A stretch of 64,000 nucleotides of DNA from Siphonodentalium dalli (lineage: Eukaryota > Mollusca > Scaphopoda > Gadilida > Siphonodentaliidae), in the NCBI GenBank assembly GCA_032622095.1, contig CP136063.1:117384723-117448722 (forward strand), read 5' to 3'. Under the pieces are notes generated by a model that saw nothing but the letters and a program-made list of their open reading frames with translations, had not been told where the DNA came from and made no database searches. The number at the start of each line of letters is the position of its first letter. Position 1 is the first letter of the stretch. Below, in pieces: positions 34,651 through 47,123 of this stretch. The position numbers and the translations under genes were made by a program.

Positions 34651-37316
34651 GTATGCAGCATAATACATTTCAACTAATTTAAAGGTACACTTTTGGGCAG
34701 AAATGTGGAGATGGCATACAGCGAAGAGTACCTCATATCCACCAACAACACTGCTGGGAACACAATCCTGGTTGACACTATGCGAAAATAGCTAAGATAG
34801 TAATCATATACCCATCGCGATATCAATTACCCATGTCAGGAAAATTCAGAGTTGTTAACACATCACCTGCCTGATCAATGTCGGAAAGCAGCATTTTGAT
34901 AAGCATGACGCTATTAGATGTCAACACGGGTTACGCACGATTCAAAGTTTCCAAAATGCACCACAACCACCAAATTCCCCAAAACCAGGATATTAAATTG
35001 ACACCCCATTTATTGCAATTTTCCAACTGATATTTCCACAGTCCTTACTGCTGGACATGTTGTCACAATCCCACGGTCAGACAGTGTCCACCTGGTAGCA
35101 CATATGCGTCCAAACTCTCAAACTCATTTCATTTCCCGGTCGGGACAGTCGTCCGTCTTGCATATATATATATATTTGCGAATATCTGTCTGGAGGTGTG
35201 TACATGTATGTCCGCCATAGATATTAACGAGGAGCACCTGGATGGTTCCAACGTTTTGCACGTTAACGGTTTGTGGGCCCATGGAACCCGAAATAATTAC
35301 ATGAATACAATGCTACCACGATATTATACTGAACCATGGGAAATATAAACCTCCCCAATGGAATTATCCTGTCTAAAATTCCAGTGAACCCATATTGGCA
35401 TTTGAACCCGATCTTGTCAATCAAAGTTTGATTGACGACATTGATTTCTTTGATGATATATCAGTGATTACCCATCAGTTATAGCGGTTGCTGTGCCGGG
35501 TTTACCCACTATTCGAGCCTCAATTGGAAGCCATTGTGACCATGAATACTCTCGACCGGAAGCATACCTCCCGGGCTAACGGTCCTGCAAATTCGTTGTT
35601 GACACATCCTGTATTTTTAACGGCGAGACTAGACCGAATGCTAGTCTGTAATATTGTAATGATGATACACCTCGTGAGTTTAATGATGGTTAAGATGTGC
35701 TTAGAGATGCAAGCAAAACCATTTTTTTATAGTAACGAGATTTTATCACATATACAGGTACAGGAAAACACACTTGAACGTGTTCGAAAGAATACACATC
35801 GTTTAATAGGCACATTGATACCAATGTGGACATTTCTTTGTAAAAACTGAAGTGCTTACACTGAACGTATGCACTCAGCCACATGTATGGTGTGTATGTC
35901 GTGCCACCAACATAGCTTAGCTAATCTCATATCTGAAATGTTGTCTTATTACAGAACGAAGATATTCTTGGCAAAATTATATGAATAACACAAGGAGTGG
36001 TCATATACCAAATTTTCAAACAAGACTTTATTTTTGAACACTATATCGATGTACTTAGCGACCATAACCGAAAACTGTTATGCAAATTCCGGACTAGTAA
36101 CCATAAATTACCACTACCTTCTGACGTGTAATTACCCGGCGCAGATTGCTCCAATGTTAACTGGTCGACGTCCTAATGCAATCGTGATGAGAGACTTGCT
36201 CAGCGAAGATAATAGAACACATGTCCTCAATCTGTGGGAATTTATTAAGATATTAGATCGAGAAATGACCGAATGACTCAGATATAGCTGTACAAGAACA
36301 GTACCGATATATGCATACGCATAGTTATACTTAGAATATACATATTTAAATACTTAGATTTATGCATATATATTAAATATATATTAAATATATACGTACA
36401 TACATATAGTCTTGATATACACATGTTACAGTGGTATAGATAGTTATCTAAGAATATTAGTTATGTACCCATATAGTAGATAATTTGTCATCCGGAAGTT
36501 CACATGACTTCTACACTTATTACATACATGTATATTTAATTATTAGTATCTTCATACCTCTGTTATGTTTATTGATGCATGCTAAATATGATGTATGTAA
36601 ACTATTTATAAAGTGACACTTTTGGATTGATGGATAGAAAAGGGGAGGGGCACCAAATTAAATGAAACATATCTCTCGCCGATTTCTACCAAACTGATTT
36701 ATAGTCGTCTATATGATAGATGTGTTGTAGTGATGTGGGTTAAATATACTCGAGTGGCACAGTGTGTGTCAAGGGTGGAGGATGCAGGGCACAATACAAA
36801 ATAATAACCACACATTTTCCGAAGTAGCACCATTCGGAGATCTGGAAAGCACACAAAATGATACTTTTGTGGTCGATGTTACTAAAAAAAATTATGCATC
36901 ATGAACAATCATATGACATGCTTTAAAGTTCCCAGTGTGGCGAAAATGGTGATAACGACAGGTGAGAATTGAACGTCGTGGAAATGGCACCAACATTGAC
37001 AAAAAAAGTATTGCGGACATCAGAAAACTTATCTATACTAATCTATATTTCTTATCTGACGACATAGTTTAAATTTCCCACGTCGCGCGGTCCATGTCAG
37101 TGGTTGGAGTCGGGGCACAATAAAGGCCATGGTAACGGGAGTAATCGTTGACATTGATAATGACTGCCGAACTATTCCAGCCAAATTCTTGTTCATATTT
37201 TAACCGAAATATAACATATTCAAAGCTTTTTGTTACCGTACTCTTTAGTCTGAGCTAAACCGGGATCCTGTGCTATTCTACAAATGAAACCATTGATTAA
37301 CTATATAATTTGACAG
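34651..37316. other. intron-like DNA with two weak exon candidates
   Basis: 35733-35757 (acceptor TTTTTTTATAG, donor CAG|GTACAG; NEILSHIQ) and 36145-36276 (after CCCGGCGCAG; MLTGRRPNAIVMRDLL ... to a TGA) are open and phase-compatible with each other, but neither has independent support. 36280-36600 is extremely AT-rich with TATATTAAATATA repeats. Confidence 0.25.
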
Positions 37317-37467
37317 GCAATCAGAAAATCATGAAGTGAAATACACGAATACCATTGGAAAGAGTGAAACACACTACAGTGAAGTTATACGGTCAGCATC
37401 GAAACATATCAACAGCGGGTATGAAAAATACTGCGGTGACCGGACAGCAATGATGAGTCACCAATGA
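37317..37467 (+). CDS. candidate exon E4, possibly terminal (tyrosine-motif peptide)
   Basis: After the acceptor TATAATTTGACAG the frame opens as QSENHEVKYTNTIGKSETHY, then SEVIRSASKHINSG. It can either splice at GCGG|GTATGA (37418) or run on through GYEKYCGDRTAMMSHQ to a TGA at 37465-37467. Motifs include YTNT (YxNx, GRB2-like), THYSEVI (ITIM-like) and YEKY. Its beginning resembles E2 in both acceptor and sequence. One leading base fits the exon at 34483. If it ended at 37418 it would leave two bases and could not join the micro-exon copy at 38719, so the terminal reading is favoured. Confidence 0.35.
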
Positions 37468-38718
37468 TGACTTGGTGGGTAAGTCAACAACACCATGGTA
37501 TATCAAAATCGATTGATCTCAAAGCCTGCTCTAAACAATAGGAAATTGTAAGCACGCTTTTCTCTATGTCTACAATATTAAACAATCATCAAACTTGCTA
37601 GATATACCATCAATGCCATTTCTAGTTCATGCCATAAATCTCTACTCTTGTCACCCACGTAGAGATCATACTGCAACAGCTCAAATCACGTTATCCCTTG
37701 ATATCATGTTCAAATCATGTTACTGCAAACTTCATAACATTGAAACAAAAACAACACAGGTAACAATTCTCTTAATTAGTAACTGTATATCAGGATGTGG
37801 TTGAGGTAAATGCTACCGTATATCAGGCTTTTTGCAGTACCGAAATCTCCAAATCTTTCAAACCGGAGCGGCATTATCATATAGTTCAGCCGGACTATTG
37901 CAGGGATCGGGTCACTACTTAGCAAAGTAATTCATTACCATTACAGGTACTTACCGGCTTCTGCAATAACATTGCCATTGCTTTTACAACGAGAAGTAAT
38001 GCATCACCGTTAGAATTTCTTTCAAAAGTATAGCATTACCAATGCCATTAATTTCAGTGTTAGGTTTAAATATTAAAATATAAAATGGTGTGTTACCGAG
38101 CATATGGAATGAGATGTTAGTCATAATTTTCCTTAAACATCAAAAGACTTACTATAAGCAATATACGTATTAATATAAACGATAAACAAGACGAATCCCT
38201 ACCCATCCTATTTCTTCCAAGATAATCTTATATTATTTAGGCCTAAGATAAATGACACTGGGGACAACTTCGATCAAGTAATTCAAAAATTAATGGGAAA
38301 GTATTGATTTTTGTGTGAAAAAGTGCATTACGTTGTTACACGTAATGCTAAAATGGGTACATCCTTCATGTAAGAATACTCAATACCACACAACCCATCC
38401 ATTGTCCATATGTAGAATGGTTAGGTTACACATTCATTTTCATTACCTGAGAATAAGTAGTGCGTTGTAATGCATTAACAATAAATATAGCCATTACCAC
38501 ACATACACCATATATAACAACCTTCTACGTGTACATGTATATGTCAGATATGTTAGGAACCACTAACGACCTCACACTTGGTGGCATAGTAAGCTACAAA
38601 ACATATATCAGTATCGTTAAATTAGCTCACAAAATAAATTACATTAAACCCTAGATCAATCGTTGAAGGCAATACGTTGGTATCATGTGATAGTTTCACG
38701 AAAATATCTTACTTCCAG

Positions 38719-38746
38719 GAATAAAGGAAACGGAAAATGTTGAACA
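38719..38746 (+). CDS. candidate 28-nt micro-exon E3' (duplicate of E3)
   Basis: TCTTACTTCCAG, then 28 nt reading IKETENVE, then GTGAGTAC. Length, splice words and 17 of 28 bases agree with the segment at 33294. It has the same phase (2 in, 2 out), so a preceding exon with one trailing base is required and was not found. The donor and the last ten exon bases are the first unit of the 34-bp satellite that follows. It may be a non-functional duplicate. Confidence 0.3.
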
Positions 38747-39615
38747 GTGAGTACACATATTTTAGTTTAAATGTTGAACAGTGAGTACACATATTCTAGT
38801 TTAAATGTTGGACAGTGAGCACACATATTCTAGTTAAAATGTTGAACAGTGAGTACACATATTCTAGTTTAAATGTTGAACAGTGAGTATACATATTCTA
38901 GTTTAAATGTTGAACAGTGAGTACACATATTCTAGTTTAAATGTTGAACAGTGAGTACACATATTCTAGTTTAAATGTTGAACAGTGAGTACACATATTC
39001 TAATTTAAATGTTGAAGAGTGAGTACACATATTCTAGTTAAAATGTTGAAGAGTGAGTACACATATTTTAGTTTACATGTTGAACAGTGAGTACACATAT
39101 TCTAGTTTAAATGTTGAACAGTGAGTACACATATTCTAGTTTAAATGTTGAAAAGTGAGTACACATATTCTAGTTTAAATGTTGAAGAGTGAGTACACAT
39201 ATTCTAGTTTAAATGTTGAACAGTGAGTACACATATTCTAGTTTAAATTTAGAACAGTGAGTACACATATTCTAGTTTAAATGTTGAACACGGAGTACAC
39301 ATATTCTAATTTAAATGTTGAAGAGTTAGTACACATATTCTAGTTTAAATGTTGAACAGTGAGTACACATATTCTAGTTTAAATGTTGAACAGTGAGTAC
39401 ACATATTCTAGTTTAAATGTTGAACAGTGAGTACAAATATTCTAGTTTAAATGTTGAAAGTGAGTACACATATTCTAGTTTAAATGTTGAACAGTGAGTA
39501 CACATATTCTAGTTTAAATGTTGAACAATGAGTACACATATTCTAGTTTAAATGTTGAAAAGTGAGTACACATAATCTAGTTTAAATGTTGAACAGTGAG
39601 TACACATATTCTAGT
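38736..39615 (+). repeat. 34-bp satellite, about 26 copies, each with a splice-donor word
   Basis: The unit reads AATGTTGAACAGTGAGTACA followed by CATATTCTAGTTTA. Copies differ by single substitutions (AAGAG, AAAAG, GTTAAA) and an occasional indel. Each unit contains CA|GTGAGTAC, the same donor as the micro-exon copy at 38719-38746 with which the array starts. Confidence 0.95.
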
Positions 39616-41209
39616 ATGAATCTAGACGTTGGCTACGTATCCTTTTTAACAGTGTAATGCTACACGAATCACAGCTATTGTTTGTACCAAACAAGTGTGG
39701 AATATTAATTTTGAACTCATTATGACTCCCCTTATTAGTACATGTATACTCAACATGACTTTTTGTAGCCAGGCTTGAAATTGTGGTGCCGGACATTGGC
39801 AGAATAAGGTCCGCAGAGGGTGAATTTACTGACCTTAATCCACACAGCGGGCTATCGTCACAAAATACATGCTCTTGGTACCTCATTATGCATTGCTTCA
39901 CCTGCTGTGTGGTACATAGACACACATCTACGTTCCAAGATGGTGATGTGCATCCACTATGCACCTCGATTATGTTGTCTGGCCATTTGGGGATATAGAT
40001 AAACTGAACTAAAATACAAAGATAAACTTTCGAAAGAAATTTCTAAAGAAACTTCCAGAAAAGATGAGGCATAAGCAGAATAAGGTTCACGTAGGGTGAA
40101 TTTGGTGACACTAGCCCGTTGTGTGGGGTAGCGTCGATCAATTCACCCTCAGGTGACCTCATTTTCCATATGACTGGCACATTATTTTGAGGCCTCTTTG
40201 CAGACCTCGATATCTTCAAACAAAAATAACCGATTGATTTCTCAGTAATGATGCGAGTAGTTGCATGCAAAACATTTCTTGTTATCAATTAAAACTGGTC
40301 GAAAATTAACCAACACAATCCCTCTCCTAACAATCTAATTATTGAATTTGAAGCTTCAATTGTTAAACATTTGGAGGTGTGGACCAAACAGCACCAGGAA
40401 CATTAATATTATACACCATATAGATTGCCCACTATTGGAAGGTTTCCACGCGATATATCCTATGTTTGTAAAGACACAAACTCATTTATGTCAAAAAATT
40501 ACCAAGAGTAGGAAAATATTCTACATTTGGTGAAACATAACTAAATATTGGTTTCAAGACAAATCTGTCAGATCCATTTCAAGCTATGTGTCCATTAGAC
40601 ACATATAGCCCTAATGTCATACCCGACGATAGTATAGGCAACGTAATTTTTTCTTTGAAAATGACAATTTATATAAGTTCAAAGTCACGTGTCCACAGAT
40701 ATACCAGATTGCCCACCACCTTCAACATTATGACTTTGTATAGTTTAATTGAGCTCACATGTCCCTGTTGTTTTATTCCCCATTAACGCATATATACGGA
40801 TATGGGGTAAATGTTTGTAATGTTTGTAATACACGAGTCACTTGGTGGCGTCTAAAAGATAAATAACAGCCCTGTCGGGTCCGATTTCTAAATTATGCCA
40901 AATACATCGACAAAGTCCGTTTATCAATACTCCACAGTGCGAGCAGATTTTGGTCAAAATTACAACAGTATTTGAGTTATTTTGACTTCAAGTACGGTTT
41001 TAGAATGCAAAATCAACTTAAATGATAGATACAATCACATACTTCGCACATGCTAATTATCGTATGTATTCAGGCTGGTTTTTAAAATTGGTTTTATGAA
41101 TTTGTCTCGCCTGCAATTGGGCACTGCATTGTTATTTTTATTTTGGGAATTACTCCACTGAAACCATATGCGATAAACCCCGTTCTATACTGAATGGATT
41201 ATCCTATTC
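39616..41209. other. no supported gene; two related segments
   Basis: The stretches near 39790-39860 (RTCCGCAGAGGGTGAATTTACTGAC, CACACAGCGGGC) and 40080-40150 (GTTCACGTAGGGTGAATTTG, CGTTGTGTGGGG) share words and form a diverged ~300-bp tandem or inverted duplication. No gene is seen. Confidence 0.4.
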
Positions 41210-41368
41210 AGTTATAAAAGTAAACATTGTAATATTCTATTGTTCATTTGGAGGTGTGTTCAGGTATTAACAGCAGACGATATACATAACGCAGATTATA
41301 CACGAGGAGAATGATTCGTATTCATGTGTGGGAACTGTTCAGATAATAAGTTCTACAAACGACCACAA
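41210..41368 (+). repeat. diverged repeat, copy 2 (partner at 32176)
   Basis: This is the partner of 32176-32345. One frame reads HEENDSYSCVGTVQIIS, which has the D-x-Y-x-C spacing seen near the end of Ig domains; the upstream part continues only after a frameshift. Confidence 0.5.
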
Positions 41369-41500
41369 TATGATTTAAATGATTAGCTGAACATTTCCCA
41401 AGGATCTACTCGTCCGGTGTGTTTATTATATAACGTACTGCCTGACAATTTCCCAAGAGAGCTACTCGTTTATGAGTATTTAGTGTATATAGAGATTATC

Positions 41501-41652
41501 ACTACAGTGTAGTGATCTGAGTCTCCATATCACGCCGAGTTGAGAAGGTGAGATCACGGATCAGACGAGCTGCCGCAGGCTGCGAGTCTGATCCGTGATC
41601 TCACCTTCTCAACGAGACGTGATGTGGAGACTCAGATCACTTCACTGTAGTA
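41501..41652. mobile_element. ~150-bp foldback (hairpin) MITE
   Basis: The arms ACTACAGTG-TAGTGATCTGAG... and ...CTCAGATCACTTCACTGTAGT pair over about 65 bp each, around a ~19-nt tip. Only a few mismatches occur (near 41529-41535/41618-41625). It has no coding capacity. Short direct repeats of TACTCGTTTATGAGTATTTAGTGTAT lie at about 41465 and 41955 outside it. Confidence 0.85.
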
Positions 41653-42396
41653 ATAATATGTTTATTATATGACCAATTGAACTTAATTATTACAACCAAC
41701 CTCTTAAATTGTATTGCGAAAAATGTGATAAGTTGAATTCAAATTTAATGAACGGCTCACAACAATTTAATCAGCAACAACAATTGTAAGAAGTGTTTCA
41801 ATTGAAAATACTAGTACTAGATTACTAGATTCGGACACGCATGGTATGGAATCGGATCACGATAGTATCATGGTCCGATTAATCGGAAAACCATCACCAA
41901 ACAATAGTGGTATTTAGTTAATATAATGACAGTCATATAATAAAACTTCATAAAAGGATCTACTCGTTTATGAGTATTTAGTGTATAACTTATTATCTGA
42001 ACATTTCCAAAGGGAAGTACTTGGACTAACAATAACCCTAACGCTTGCATGTTCCAAATGTCTAATTATTGACACATTATCTTTATATCAGTCATTTTCA
42101 GTCATCTCTCTGGTCATCCATAATATCTATAATTTATATATTAAAATTATGATAAATATTTTCATTTGGATGGCTATAGTTAGAACTATAACTGAAGAAA
42201 TGTATTTTAGTATTTGGCAGGCCAAATAAGAAATACCATATTGTCCTGGGGTAGTTCAGAGTCGGAATATGTTTACTCTATGGGAGGTGTAGTAAGACGA
42301 CCAGTTGTCCATACCACCTCCCTGTGATATATACCATATTTTATTGATTTTGTACACTTTATTGTTATGTTGGTTATATATTACTAAATAAATTAT

Positions 42397-42416
42397 TATC
42401 TATCTATCTATCTATA
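42397..42416 (+). repeat. (TATC)n microsatellite
   Basis: Five TATC units in a row, at the start of the degenerate 95-bp tandem repeat region. Confidence 0.9.
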
Positions 42417-42420
42417 TTTT

Positions 42421-43040
42421 AGTGATTCATACTAATCAGGAGGACGACAATCACATATAAATGCTGCTATGTGTCAACTGACCACGGATACAACAGAGAT
42501 GTGACAGTTATTCATACGTTACTTACCATAATGAAGAGAACCTTGCATTTTAATGGTGTCTACTAACTGACTACGGATACTATTCACCAGTTATCTGCTA
42601 GTCATTAATACTTTACTGAACATAATAAAGATCCTCGCATTTTAATGTTGCCCATCAACTGACCACGGATATTGTGCACCCGAGAGGTGACAGTTATTCA
42701 TACATTACTTAACATAATGAAGATCGTCGTATTTATCAACTGGCCATGGATACTGTACACCAGCGTGGTGGTGGTGATTAATACGTTACATGACACAGTG
42801 CGGATCCTCGCATTTGAAAGTTGTTGGCGAACTGTCCAAGGATATTGTACATAAGAAATGTTTCCCATACACTGTTATTGTGTCATACATTACTTAGCAG
42901 AAGGAAGGTCGTCGTATTTGAATGATGTGTTTCAACTGTGCACGGGTACTTTACATCATAGATGTTTCCCATACAATATTAGTGATTCATGTATTATTTG
43001 GTCCATGAATCAGGATCGTCCCATTTGAATGTTGTTTCTC
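42421..43040 (+). repeat. degenerate ~95-bp tandem repeat, six copies
   Basis: The words CAGTTATTCATACRTTACTT, AATGAAGATCSTCG, CATTTNAATG and AACTGNCCACGGATA recur in order at spacings of about 83-109 bp. Divergence between units is high. Confidence 0.75.
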
Positions 43041-44902
43041 TGTTCTCAATTCACTCATCGACGTTAATGCACATATCAACAATGACATGCGTGTCATGGT
43101 GTGATGATGGCGGGGTATTCAGTGGGCGCAGTACGATATATGTTTAGTTAACCTGGGGTAGCCATGAGGGGGGCACATATCAACCGATATAAACATTAAT
43201 TAGTCAATTTAATTAAATTTAATAAATACAAACAATGGCATGGAAAGTATTCAACAACATATATCTTGTATCTATCGTCTCCGCTTATCGTGTGACCGAA
43301 CACACTATCAATCAACACTCTCAGTTATAATTACATTTAAACACCAAAATACACCTAATACTATTCGCGTTTTCATTTTGGAGGTATCGAAGTAGGTAGA
43401 TAAATACTTGAACTACCGTCCTACGAGCATTATGTGTCCCAGAAATACGCATTGAAGTCATAAAAAATATAACTTTGAACACAGTGTTTGGACTTAATAT
43501 TCTGATATATATATTTCTAATGGCTTGGAAGAAATTTCCATCGATATCGTATGACATATGTTTTAAACATTTTTAAAATCCGAACCTGACTGAAATCTGC
43601 AGTCTTAGAATATATATGAATAGGTCTAACTACAGACAAATTCAGGACGCCGTTTTGTTTTAGTTTGATTTATTAGTAATTTGTAATTGATTAGCAGGTG
43701 TTGACTGGCCAACGATTAGTGACGTGGGAGAACAATTAATTTTTTTTAAATATTACTGGCCTCAAGATTTCCAAACTGACACTAAGATTGGAAAATTCCC
43801 GTCGAACGTTTTGACCGAATGTAGGAAACTCCCCGCTAATTACTAATTACCTCCACCCCATATTAACGCACAAGTCCCTGTTACGACAGACGTTGTATGT
43901 ATATTTGTATTCTATTTTCTCGACCCGCGACAGGAGTATAGCATCAAATAATCCCTTGCGTGTTATTAAAGAATACCCACGGGTATTCTTAAAAAAGAAT
44001 ACCCACGGGCATATTTAACACAATGACCATGGGCGTTAAATAACAACCATGCTATCAAATCGATTGAGCATTCTGCCGGATACGAGTCGTGTCAGGTTAA
44101 AGGAATAACACGCCGGTGGGTTTTAAGAATATATATACTATTAGGCATGACTACTGAGGTGCAAATGATGGAATTATTTTCACATTCAAGGGGGGGGGGG
44201 TAAAGTTGGAATTCCCAAAGTGGATACCTCCAACGGAGACCATGTAGCCACCACGTCACTGTATACAATACCCCTGTACGCATGTCCCCACTCCCACATG
44301 GAAACAATTTTGCCTGTGCAGATATGACGTCAAAGTGTCCAAGGGTTTTTATAGCATTCCCTACAAATACATGTTTTTTTCCCATTGTAAATTGTAAATT
44401 GTGATGCGAATCAGGTTAAATCGAGCCCTGAGGTCAAAAAGCGATGTCCGGATGAGTCAGGTCCCGAGGATACCGAAAATATGTACGATACACGCCCGTA
44501 CTAAACTGAAGTGCGATCTTGTCATTAGTTCCCGAGAAACCGGTCTGCCCATGCAGATATGACGTCATAACGTCAAAATAAGACAATGGAAAAAACCAGA
44601 CCCATACCATGTTACACGAACTGCCGAAATACAGATATACTTGTACTAGTATCTATGACAAATTTCATCACAGTCGGTGCAGAAATGTGAACGGCTACAT
44701 GGAACATACCGCTATAATCAAAGTATATGCCTTGAAAAATGGGCTGAAACACCGGTAATGACCACTAGCATACGGTAACCAGAGCGGTATGGGAGCGGTC
44801 ACTGTGGTGGAGTTACGGTACTCTTCGGTTATGATACGCAATCTATTAGTGGGTCGTTACACCAAAAGTTGAAGAAAACAATATGTCCACGAGTTAAAGA
44901 CA
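43041..44902. other. no supported gene; small hairpins and a shared motif
   Basis: AAGAATACCCACGGGTATTCTT (43968-43990) is nearly self-complementary and is half repeated just after. GCAGATATGACGTCA occurs at about 44316 and 44551 in diverged ~40-bp repeats. A run of ten G lies at 44191-44200. Confidence 0.45.
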
Positions 44903-45516
44903 CGACAATCATTGTCGGTGGGTATTGCTTTTAAAATAGTCACATCCGTTAAAACCGCCATAAACAGAAAGAATATTAAAACATAAACAGAAATAATACT
45001 ATATTATCAAATTTGTTCTTATACCAATCATAAATATCGCGTAAACTGCGGCATGTTATTGCATGACAGTAAGCTGTGATATGTAAACAAACGCCATGTC
45101 ACTAGTATGTAAACAAACAGTACATGCACATACATAGTATGCGATAAGCAAAACACTCAACACCGAGGAGACCCCCACTAATTGAAATTTGTTAGAAATG
45201 CCACCAAGTTGATTACAACATACATGTATAGCTATCGCTAATCTTTACCTCTCAATATTTTGGTGTTGACTGGGTCACCATGAATCACTCTCGGTTTAAA
45301 CAATCGCCACGGTGTTGAGTGTTTTGCTTATCGGCATAATCGCTCACTATTTACGTGCTGTATATAAATAAATGCTCGGCTCATATAAAGTGTGTTTTGT
45401 GGATAAGAACGCATTCATAATATGATCATTATTCTATACTATTAGTATATTCTTGAGGAAATGTTCATAATTTGGTAAATTATAACCTATAACAAAGGCC
45501 ATCCGTGCCTTTAAGT
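44903..45516. mobile_element. foldback DNA element family F, second locus
   Basis: GTCGGTGGGTATTG...AAAACCGCCATAAACAGAAAG matches the left part of the element at 5752-6252. The right end AAGGCCATCCGTGCCTTTAA matches its right end. The interior has an inverted pair built on GATAAGCAAAACACTCAACACCG (about 45142 and 45310), a word also present at 48428. Confidence 0.5.
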
Positions 45517-45740
45517 TCCACACATATAAGGAGAATCACTTCATTTTATTTTCATGTCTGCGAACCGGGACCGCATGTGTCTCGTGGTGCAACCGAGGTT
45601 CACGCAGCGTTGAAGCAGTAACCATACCACAGTGTTGGAAGTTACCGCGGTATAATACCGCAGTATTACTGTGGTGACACCATGTTAGAGTTGGTCAATT
45701 ACTTTGAAGTATTATATCTGTACATACATTTACATGTATT

Positions 45741-45743
<3 letters not shown>

Positions 45744-45785
<42 letters not shown>
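45744..45785 (+). repeat. (AG)n microsatellite
   Basis: About 20 AG units, followed by a degenerate purine tract to 45838. The ORF on the other strand with a poly-Ser-Leu run is a by-product. Confidence 0.95.
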
Positions 45786-45787
<2 letters not shown>

Positions 45788-46529
45788 GAGGGAGATAGAG
45801 AGGATGAGAGAGGAGAGAGATAGGGGGGGAGAGAGAATATACAATTTCCTGTATAAATATACCTCCAATTTAATTAAACCAAGTCTTCTCAGTCCAAAAC
45901 AACTATACTGTATGATATTGGTTGGGTCGATGTTTTGGACCGAATCCCTTCCCATTACTCTTCTGTAACATACTTTATGCCCAGAATCGTGGACAGGAGT
46001 TACCTTGCTTGTATGTCTTCGGATTACATTTGGAGTCAATTGGGCACTTTGTGAATATGAATACATCTATACACCTACCAGGTATCCGCAAAATAGTTGT
46101 AATTGAACTGAAAGATGGGGTGATATATGTACTCTGATAATGACAGCGGTACATCCGGTAGTAACGGTATATGGTACCAGTAGTCACCGCATTGTCGAGA
46201 CGAGCACTGTGGTGGAGCTATGGTACAATTTGGTTAGGCATACACAAAATAATACCCTCGTTTCCGGTAACCCTCACACCCCGTCCGCCAGACTCCCCCT
46301 CTAAACTTTTTAGTTGCAAAAAAACAATTATTTTGTTGTGCGGGAGATGGCGAATGGACAGAGTCTGACCTCCCGTCAGTGGGTATACCGTCCAGTAGAT
46401 TTGCCGGAACTCGGTTAGAAAAACCACATTCCCGGCCTGGGACTAATACAGTGTAAATAATACTGCCCATGATAATTAATGCTCTTTTAATGTTTCAGTT
46501 GAGTGTAATCTGATGAAAGAATGTTCAAA

Positions 46530-47123
46530 AGATAAAAATGTGCGCGAAGCACACACTGTTTTATGTCATATATGTGCTCGAAGCACACAAATGGGCCGCA
46601 GGCCCCTCCATCGCTAAATAAGGGCCCCCGAATGGAGCCTGTCTCAGTTAGTATAGTAATAAAGTAAAATATCTTGATTGTTGCGTTCTGTATGTGCATG
46701 CATATACATGTATATATGTCAAATAAAGTGTTCCCACAAATGGGCCTGTTATCCTTAGGCTACATGCTGAATGCAGGCTCCCAATGGGATCCGTTTAAGA
46801 TCATGCAACATGTACCGCAAGCCCCCTTCGTCGTTGAATAAACGCTCCCGATTTGAGTATATTTCAGTTAGTATATAATTATATTTAAAGTAATATGCTG
46901 ATTTTGTTTCGTTCAATATGTGCATGCGCATGTGTGGGGTGGGTATGTGTAGAAATACAGTTTTAGTAAAATAAAGTGTTCCCTCGCGCATCCAGTGACA
47001 AAAAAGAGAAGCATGACCATTGCATTTCTTATATAGAAATGAGAATTTGTTCATGACCGCGGACACTAGAAAGTAACAAAGAACATTTGTATACCCGTCA
47101 TTTTGAGACGGGCAACCCCCTAG
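46530..47123 (+). mobile_element. Helitron-like element 1 (3' part)
   Basis: The 3' end has a CCCGTC/GACGGG hairpin (47094-47112), a 7-nt spacer and CTAG (47120-47123) followed by T. This is the hairpin-plus-CTRR terminus with A/T target expected of Helitrons. The last ~280 bp are shared with 48040-48326. Upstream are small perfect hairpins (GTGCGCGAAGCACAC, GTGCTCGAAGCAC, GGGCCGCAGGCCC). A ~150-bp segment is internally duplicated (about 46640-46740 and 46860-46990). There is no Rep/helicase ORF, so it is non-autonomous. The 5' end is not identified. Confidence 0.6.

Noticed and set aside
38736-39615. CRISPR-like array
   Set aside because: The 34-bp units follow each other without unique spacers; it is a satellite in eukaryotic DNA.
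45695-46066. 123-codon minus ORF with a Leu/Ser repeat
   Set aside because: The repetitive part is the (AG)n microsatellite read on the other strand.
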